Shown: positions 14,701 through 15,266 of the stretch, one piece after another | Numbering within the stretch: the first letter of the stretch is position 1 | Layout of the letters: each line of letters begins with the position of its first letter | Origin: Methanobacteriota archaeon | GTDB lineage: Archaea > Thermoplasmatota > Poseidoniia > Poseidoniales > Thalassarchaeaceae | NCBI GenBank assembly: GCA_002720055.1 | Contig: PBGH01000021.1 | Location: 1-15,266 of the forward strand | Direction of reading: 5' to 3' | DNA length: 15,266 bases | Made by a program: the position numbers and the translations under genes | Notes under the pieces: generated by a model | Seen by the model: the letters and a program-made list of their open reading frames with translations, nothing else | Databases searched by the model: none | What the model was told of the DNA's origin: nothing

Positions 14701-15266
14701 GGAGTAGTTCCTGATGGAGTATGCTATTTGTGGGTGCCCAGTGTCGTTTACTGCGATCGAGGTGTCGAATACGTCGTTGGTTAGGTCATCTATGGTGGAG
14801 ATTTCCCATCCGGAACCGTTGTAGTGTGCGTACTTGAGGTAATCAGAGCTCGAATCGACATAGGAAATGTGCGGACGCCCGTCGTTATCGAGGGCGATCG
14901 AGGGGTAGTATCCGACGCTGGCAGTGTTATCGATTTCCTCCACGCTCCACGAAGTTCCTACTTGCCTGGCATACACTAGGCTGGTAGCGCTGGCATTGTA
15001 GTAGGCGACGTGCTGTTGCCCGAATCCGTCCAGGGCGATCGAGGTGTAGAGGCCAACTGAGAAACCATCCCCATCGACAAGCGAGACAGCAGCCCCCGCT
15101 GGGCTCTGTGTAATGTGCTCCAGCATCCCGCTGGTGGCGTTGATGTAGGTCATATGCATCGTTTCATCCACGAAGCTCAACGAGGTGTCAGGGTTGCCTA
15201 AGGTCACGTCTCCGGTGCTGGCTAGGGCCTCTGTTCGCCAAACCGTGCCCGTGTAGACCACCGAGT
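2791..15266 (-). CDS. Giant multidomain type I membrane surface protein (5'-truncated at window edge)
   Basis: At least 4,156 codons are open without a break, ending at TAA (2791-2793). The reading frame is still open at the window edge: the codon before the GTG at 15261 is TCG. That GTG is therefore probably an internal valine, and the signal peptide lies upstream. Residue numbers here count that GTG as 1. Order of regions: BNR/sialidase-like repeats 1-618; nine RCC1-like repeats 618-1200; acidic calcium motifs 1200-1325; second propeller-like region 1325-1705; putative-Ig unit 1705-1804; third propeller-like region 1804-2310; putative-Ig and thrombospondin-3-like cassettes 2290-3475; transmembrane helix 3476-3498; beta-rich domain 3511-3631; long charged helix 3634-3926; helix-hairpin-helix (HhH) domains 3927-4004 and 4078-4156. 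The large N-terminal part is inferred to be extracellular, acting in adhesion or glycan/particle binding. The C-terminal 660 residues should be cytoplasmic. No catalytic motif was recognised. The frame is certain; the function is not. mscS follows after 33 nt. Confidence 0.93.
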   Translation of the reverse strand, partial: SVVYTGTVWRTEALASTGDVTLGNPDTSLSFVDETMHMTYINATSGMLEHITQSPAGAAVSLVDGDGFSVGLYTSIALDGFGQQHVAYYNASATSLVYARQVGTSWSVEEIDNTASVGYYPSIALDNDGRPHISYVDSSSDYLKYAHYNGSGWEISTIDDLTNDVFDTSIAVNDTGHPQIAYSIRNYSSSTWEYAVRYASYDGANWSIETPMTRASSLSYSSLDLALNGSGAPHIVYFDDNDDDLYIAIKSGGVWSTSKIRDNAGFYTTGRQSSAIAIDDSDGLHVSYYDRSGRDLEYAYMAIGDSSWTVTTDIDTSSNYMAWSNSIAVDAEGNPHIAYFDYNYGDLEYTYCTTTCSSASSWIKQTLDSSGVVGEYADIALDQYGQVHVSYYNDSSDDAQSLIVHDGIARSSEIVQVGSHNYQTGYAVDSSGSIHLSFYNGSDTAGSLHYAVLSGTTWAVTEVDDSSAKVGAYSALTLDGSERPHISYLDSANGNLRYAHYDGTSWVITTVDSSGSVGGFTSIANDANDRPRIAYHDSGANILRLAVWDGSSWTLTTQDSDSSGQGTQVTVDADGKTRIAYFDEENDDLSFSLAGHQAPVVMGNSQFHPTGTSMGSGTTDLTSFDVGETHGCAISSNSVICWGVATDGQLGNGVGAVTSEDPVSVTTVAGWTPLEVSVSTSSGSGGGTSCALYSSDSTGDRRVMCWGDGSSGQMGDGGTSSLASPASTDLVMLDSTTPLGASDGTDSLSSSPYDVEEVSLSEIGKFGCARSSQGHVKCWGYNGYGQLGHGNASTASDGENEMGEDLAFVPLGANRTATSLSVGENHACALLDDGSVKCWGRNNYGQLGMGNTTQIGDAPDEMGDFLAPVDLGTSRTATEIATGQHHSCALLDDGSVKCWGLNNYGQLGIGNTSTRGNGANEMGDDLVAADLGTGRTAIAIEAGATFTCAILDSSVLKCWGQNNNGQLGQEHNENIGHGPDLDSNGISCHPTLNTVLNTRECNARMGDGLPAVDLGDGRTAVSVSAGYSSTCAILDNGSVRCWGANSDGRTGLGTTSGYTGDADGEMGDDLPTVELGIGRTASSISVGYSHACALLDNLSIACWGDNGQGQIGIGTNNDVDTPVEMGSGLQTTDLPTPRSSSIASGYYHSCAIIQDGTVRCWGEDNDGRLGVHYGDGNDNVGDETGEMGGELQITNLYMIPPDHDGDGWIDLWDSDDDNDGFVDTEDDLPFDERDWFDHDGDGLGVNVDTDDDDPAVSKAEEDTAEKWSDAEEAACGTLPWSSLSDPSDYDGDGICDEIDDDVDGNGWNDSYQCECSGLEGSDDWNRESLFGSGGLTAFSYDQGQHGYDFELSWHGLRHYSAYNNDAAYIWLQRHDSSTYGAQSLSDSDDFNFWDIESQNGFTYLAYQRGVWRFSDTNGSVSTSGTGISHSQTTSSDIAISMEGDMVVRWQESDSGGTIRGAYLNGTTFQANAPGGLAPPDTGGNNQHGQIAFGPDGRLHVLMVNNSSGAIGFYHFYADLGGDLSGDVSLSWSTPELLLERNQSTGWSSGEAHSATEDHSAELHYSSDGKMYAGMYNTTDLWLSTHDGTSWTTEVVAESTGKNEGVEIATNSTGVVHVAWINHSSGQLMLSHKSSGSWTHEEVWLSDGWPTSTSTQTLNWARLTLKFDRLDDPYILSLDANDSSSASALLHYKGSLLDPSYTFQPADANGDGVCDTLQYAVMEYDTTELIVTSGESISMTPTFSGQELVEVWAPSLPDGLSVNNTTGVISGAPTTVDTAGTAYVIYSNSSSASYPFTITFTVRTPAPMHAGYGSWIDHQYASSFVDGRGYTLHDYDASGNLYYYGRIGSTSAWAEDGLSVSTSGMELYVAKRWANGTWAWVVPLDTDYSLPGALSVDDSGNSYLTGERTTALDLPGTEHDLPSREAAFFFSLDTNGTTRWSQDAYISGSSAADWHVSTIASIDGYGFTRMSYDESKGELTIAAQVSTSSISDRTVTLGNLTMEIPSSNYNYYRPFVTRIDVSTGEFLWAATLTPTSLYHRALQGMGVHADGSVDILMKTHGETQLGALTAGNESRHYLIGRLNDTGSWVEAAEITEPTIGSGTGFTAGWDSAMMDITPSGNLIVAIWSEQDISNMTVNGASSWFNETCYDSLVVISLGGSDWNVEASREFCMADNAAYYAEYYSILEIDNQGRPVLFLGQMYNSQSNHHRIMRFDSNMNPDFDELITYNNNPGNDFKLDWEDVAFDPLGNMLVNFYTNQCSLYWNGSYMGRPSSSCQYNSQFFMETVGHTIGGSSLVAGEPSTLWGVMGLSAMGATCSQGTNYCDEYLDSWASSPLPGGLSIDSDTGMISGEATSNMSESSFTLWMNDTVLGSNQLNVSFSILNGRPTISYNETSFVLERGTEIEPISPYEVNGTILNWTFVPDLPSGLQLGASNGTVWGTPIVNLTQQTFQLRVTSEGGTTRVNFDFTINEPIANISYGNGTYIIPRDALVDISPTIVGGAVASFEINSTSFPLGLSFNTTNGHFEGIPLLVTNQTTYTVWANNSGGSSSTEVTIWIVGNGIFLSFPTTDLMLTEGVAMQPIAGQTSGSTPESWDIAPDLPSGLLFGEDNGSIWGMPANIQNQTNYTIWANASGAQTSSVVITITVLVDTDGDSIADLYDDDDDDDGWNDTAELDCGTDPLNGTSTPDDTDSDGICDSLDDSDDRAIALAYPVNSLDLVVNLSVVDLVPITSGGTISSWESGSDMPSGMSLDNSTGVISGTPTEVFNSTAYVIWANNSAFSASFSLNISSSLLDTDGDGIPDETDPDDDNDGWEDANETACATDPLGEDDYPDDEDGDGICDANDPVDDSPVLLAYPDPLLNLTTNLSIVQIYPIVFGGDISTWEVSPELPPGLAMDNSTGVFIGTPSTEFALTNYTVWANNSQHGSQFTIGISSWLLDSDGDGDPDETDPDDDNDGWGDTDEDECLTGTLDPTSFPEDGDGDGLCDGLDQIDDSEIFLVYSVTSQLLFVNEPIAPIVGITYGGDVRTWEVWPELPEGLSLNGALSRTTPVNGTISGAPIGEFEIQIFTVWANNSQYHSSVEITLQSVTPDPDDDDIELIYLDEFLNLTTNVDEVYLEPQIFGGNVTSWSISPSAPDGLDFNNTNGLLTGTIAVEQNETVYTITGSNSLFLDTFQITIVARYLDTDEDGVPDLFDPDDDGDGWNDTFEIACGTDPLYIVESPEDQDEDWICDPLDEFDDSPIVFFYPNDKITLTVGEEMEPLEPLIAPNSGGILLFTVIPDLPKGLVLDNSTGVISGIPEEAFRHLLIEYSHRFMAQNSQWDFSYRVDFDVFWPEDNTTDEDGDGWPDLIELECNTDPTNSSSFPEDIDLDGVCSYIDEDDDGDNIGDMIDKFPKDSTAWDDTDNDTMPDELTCKYLTDSANCTFELVEDLDDDNDGWPDLNETSCGTNPKDNLSVPEDDDGDGVCNLLEVYVPDAVRILWICCFPILLLLLLLLWVINPFAVKEEEILGPEPEYTTTEFGWEGGTGEYDDPYILKPVKGIRKGSFARSHEIIQISNITPRLDCDFTDMSSEENGTRFSMKSKISNSRGNLEFRLEFSDSEETVETTEYVGLIRLGKATVYFQWSVEVEVHRDTPEEELAKKRARMIEREAKKKAAEMQKEADERIAKAEIDAKKEAAEMQKDLRDKVAEVEKEAEERAAAAEEKVEEAEEAVRKAEEARREAERKQTEIEIEARREENERLERKSREKRLEEEERARIDAEEAAEEERKAEEEAAELRAILRKKAEERKAEEEARKEEEEAAKRAAEEEAERIEREAQERAARLQREAQERAAMVERDAARKAAEVEREAEIKAMEAKEKLRKRAIERKRQMDLEEKENQVARDKAAERFAAMEKELEDRKSKIEKLDAETRKKESALLRVAERSKDIDFGILGFATADQKDQLQEINGVGPFIEDKLNALGIYTFAQISRMNSDLEDKVNEAIEFFPGRIKRDEWAKQARAMVDREDTDDETTSAEPDSAAIAQKDLIERAREEVRIKEEEEEKRREVERRKEKAAELLSSITSETAPVREKEDDPGIDFAVIGFGSEDDRDNLQKIDGIGRFVEKKLNDIGIYKISQISSMTQEISEEVNRAIGLGPGRIDRDEWVLQAKRLIR
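2794..3030 (-). other. Helix-hairpin-helix domain 2 (extreme C-terminus)
   Basis: Residues 4078-4156 align without gaps to the first HhH domain: 38 of 75 positions are identical by hand alignment, including KLN, GIY, QIS, PGRI and RDEW. The hairpin is GIGR instead of GVGP. It is the last thing in the protein, ending in QAKRLIR. The 73-residue linker from domain 1 is partly acidic and partly a charged helix. The pair arose by internal duplication and has since diverged. Confidence 0.8.
3250..3483 (-). other. Helix-hairpin-helix domain 1 of the giant protein
   Basis: Residues 3927-4004 contain LQEINGVGPFIEDKLNALGI, then FAQIS and PGRIKRDEW. The GVG hairpin between two helices, and the ending GRIxRDxWxxQA, match a small HhH domain that I know from C-terminal extensions of some alphaproteobacterial proteins, such as NuoE-like and ribosomal L21-like fusions. 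In that setting its role is not established. HhH motifs often bind the DNA backbone, but this subfamily may bind protein instead. Confidence 0.8.
3484..4362 (-). repeat. Long charged helix/coiled coil with 11-residue repeat
   Basis: Residues about 3634-3926 are almost entirely Glu, Lys, Arg and Ala with regularly spaced hydrophobics. Much of the stretch fits a hendecad (11-residue) period, not a heptad: EREAKKKAAEM, QKEADERIAKA, EIDAKKEAAEM, QKDLRDKVAEV, EKEAEERAAAA; later IEREAQERAAR, LQREAQERAAM. Hendecads favour a nearly straight or right-handed coiled coil. The middle part is so rich in E/R/K that a stable single alpha helix is an alternative. At 1.5 angstrom per residue, about 293 residues would span roughly 44 nm. 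DNA-level duplications underlie it: 22 bp at 3767-3788 and 3800-3821 (33-bp period), and 27 bp at 3880-3906 and 3940-3966. Confidence 0.85.
4369..4729 (-). other. Unassigned juxtamembrane beta-rich domain
   Basis: Residues about 3511-3631 directly follow the membrane helix and precede the long charged helix. They show alternating hydrophobic and polar strands (FGWEGGTGEYDDPYILKPV, LEFRLEF, YVGLIRLG, TVYFQWSVEVEV). The domain opens with a Gly/Asp-rich DDPYILKP motif. It has one Cys and two sequons. It reads as a compact beta sandwich on the cytoplasmic side. I do not recognise the family, and its function is unknown. Confidence 0.5.
4768..4836 (-). other. Single transmembrane helix of the giant protein
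   Basis: Residues 3476-3498 are strongly hydrophobic and include ICCFP followed by Ile and eight consecutive leucines, then WVINP. The leucines use mixed codons (CTC, CTA, CTG), so this is not a slippage tract. The N-terminal flank is the last calcium cassette. The C-terminal flank (FAVKEEEI) leads into sequence nearly free of Cys and sequons. This is the only such segment in the visible 4,156 residues, which supports a type I topology with the C-terminus inside. Confidence 0.9.
6395..6430 (-). repeat. 36-bp perfect direct repeat, copy 1
   Basis: These 36 bases are identical to 6830-6865, 435 bp (145 codons) away and in the same reading frame. They encode PDETDPDDDNDG in one calcium cassette. 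The flanks are also similar. Exact identity at synonymous positions suggests a recent cassette duplication or gene conversion, rather than protein-level selection alone. Confidence 0.9.
6830..6865 (-). repeat. 36-bp perfect direct repeat, copy 2
   Basis: This is the partner of the copy at 6395-6430, encoding the same acidic loop in the neighbouring cassette. A shorter 19-bp match to the same core lies at 11606-11624, in the first calcium block. Confidence 0.9.
8340..11290 (-). other. Second and third propeller-like regions with one putative-Ig unit between them
   Basis: Residues about 1325-1705 are Trp/Tyr/Ser-rich short beta repeats (GRLHVLMVNNSSG, GVVHVAWINHSSG, GTSWTTE) that again resemble BNR-type blades. 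An acidic DANGDGVCD motif and one putative-Ig unit (LPDGLSVNNTTGVISG) follow to about residue 1804. Residues about 1804-2310 form a different repeat style, with DASGNLYYYG, DDSGNSYLTG, FFSLDTNGTTRW and DPLGNMLVNFY. This recalls SBBP/PQQ-type beta-propeller repeats, which often read 'strand, DxxGNxYxxG, strand'. No catalytic signature was found. Both stretches were assigned by eye from repeat rhythm, so boundaries are approximate and the fold is not proven. Confidence 0.55.
11290..11665 (-). repeat. Calcium-binding acidic repeat block (thrombospondin type 3-like)
   Basis: Residues about 1200-1325 are dominated by Asp-rich loops of the DxDGDGxxD type (DHDGDGWID, DSDDDNDGFVD, DHDGDGLG, DYDGDGICD, DVDGNGWND). 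This pattern is shared by thrombospondin type 3 and dockerin/EF-hand-like calcium loops. The block separates the RCC1 region from the second propeller-like region and probably acts as a calcium-rigidified spacer. It includes a Cys-bearing segment (AACGTLP and GICDE), like the later cassettes in the same protein. Calcium binding is inferred from the motif. Confidence 0.75.
11665..13410 (-). repeat. Nine RCC1-like repeats with paired cysteines
   Basis: Residues 618-1200 contain nine units of the RCC1 (regulator of chromosome condensation 1/BLIP-II) type. Each has a core of the form CAxxxxxxVxCWGxNxxGQLGxG: CWGYNGYGQLG, CWGRNNYGQLG, CWGLNNYGQLG, CWGANSDGRTG and so on. The classic RCC1 fold is a seven-bladed propeller, so nine units imply one propeller plus extra blades, or a non-standard closure. 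Each unit carries two Cys about 12 residues apart (C-A in one strand, C-W-G in the next). That would allow one disulfide per blade and fits an extracellular location. A recurring EMGDDL segment before each unit, with spacing drift, indicates expansion by internal duplication. There is no reason to infer a nuclear-type GEF function. Confidence 0.88.
13410..15266 (-). repeat. N-terminal BNR/sialidase-like beta-repeat region of the giant protein
   Basis: Residues 1-618 hold about twelve copies of a roughly 50-residue unit. The unit has a core like GxPHIxYxD (HISYVD, HIAYFD, HVSYYD, RIAYHD), then a strand with LxYAxY and a GxxW strand (GSGWEIST, GTSWVITT). Aromatic and Asp positions recur in every unit. 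This pattern resembles sialidase/BNR-type blades that form beta-propellers. Twelve units would fit two six-bladed propellers or a larger array, and more may lie upstream of the window. I see no sialidase active-site Arg triad, so a binding or structural role is more likely than an enzyme. The repeat assignment is firm; the fold name is inferred. Confidence 0.75.

Noticed and set aside
15259..15261. GTG at 15261 as the true start of the giant gene
   Set aside because: The frame is open to the window edge (TCG precedes it). There is no signal peptide after it, and the sequence there is already a repeat strand (GTVWRTE). It is more likely an internal valine.

Overview
The window is a single co-directional minus-strand block, read from high to low coordinates. 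It holds the 3' 12.5 kb of a giant surface-protein gene, then an MscS-type mechanosensitive channel, then a poxvirus/bacterial-type DNA topoisomerase IB, and possibly the first codons of a fourth gene at the very edge. There is almost no non-coding DNA: the gaps are 33 nt, about 40 nt and about 34 nt, and none has a convincing terminator. No tRNA, rRNA, CRISPR array, insertion sequence or plus-strand gene was recognised.

The likely source is a marine planktonic archaeon of the Candidatus Poseidoniales (Marine Group II) or a close relative. This is inferred from style, not from a marker gene. The giant protein combines RCC1, putative-Ig (He_PIG-like) and thrombospondin-type-3-like calcium repeats, is very rich in N-glycosylation sequons, and ends in a single membrane helix followed by a coiled coil and helix-hairpin-helix domains. 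Such mosaics fit what I know of Poseidoniales genomes. A bacterial origin cannot be excluded from this window alone.

Region by region, following transcription. 15266-13410: about a dozen sialidase/BNR-like beta repeats. 13410-11665: nine RCC1-like repeats, each with a cysteine pair. 11665-11290: a calcium-binding acidic repeat block. 11290-10150: a second beta-propeller-like region. 10150-9850: one acidic motif and one putative-Ig unit. 9850-8340: a third propeller-like region. 8390-4837: putative-Ig units, from 7325 on alternating with calcium repeats. 4836-4768: one transmembrane helix. 4729-4369: an unassigned, probably cytoplasmic beta-rich domain. 4362-3484: a long charged helix with an 11-residue repeat. 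3483-2791: two homologous helix-hairpin-helix domains joined by another charged helix. 2757-1420: MscS channel with its own coiled-coil tail. 1379-48: topoisomerase IB.

The giant protein is best read as a type I membrane protein: several thousand residues of calcium-loaded, glycosylated beta structure outside the cell, and about 660 residues of helical, nearly cysteine-free structure inside. The most unusual point is this inside part, which ends in tandem helix-hairpin-helix modules. That suggests a physical or signalling link between a surface adhesin/sensor and something in the cytoplasm. Tight spacing and a strong ribosome binding site before mscS fit co-transcription of the channel with the surface protein, and both deal with the cell envelope. 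The topoisomerase is probably an operon passenger. The N-terminus and promoter of the giant gene lie outside the window.
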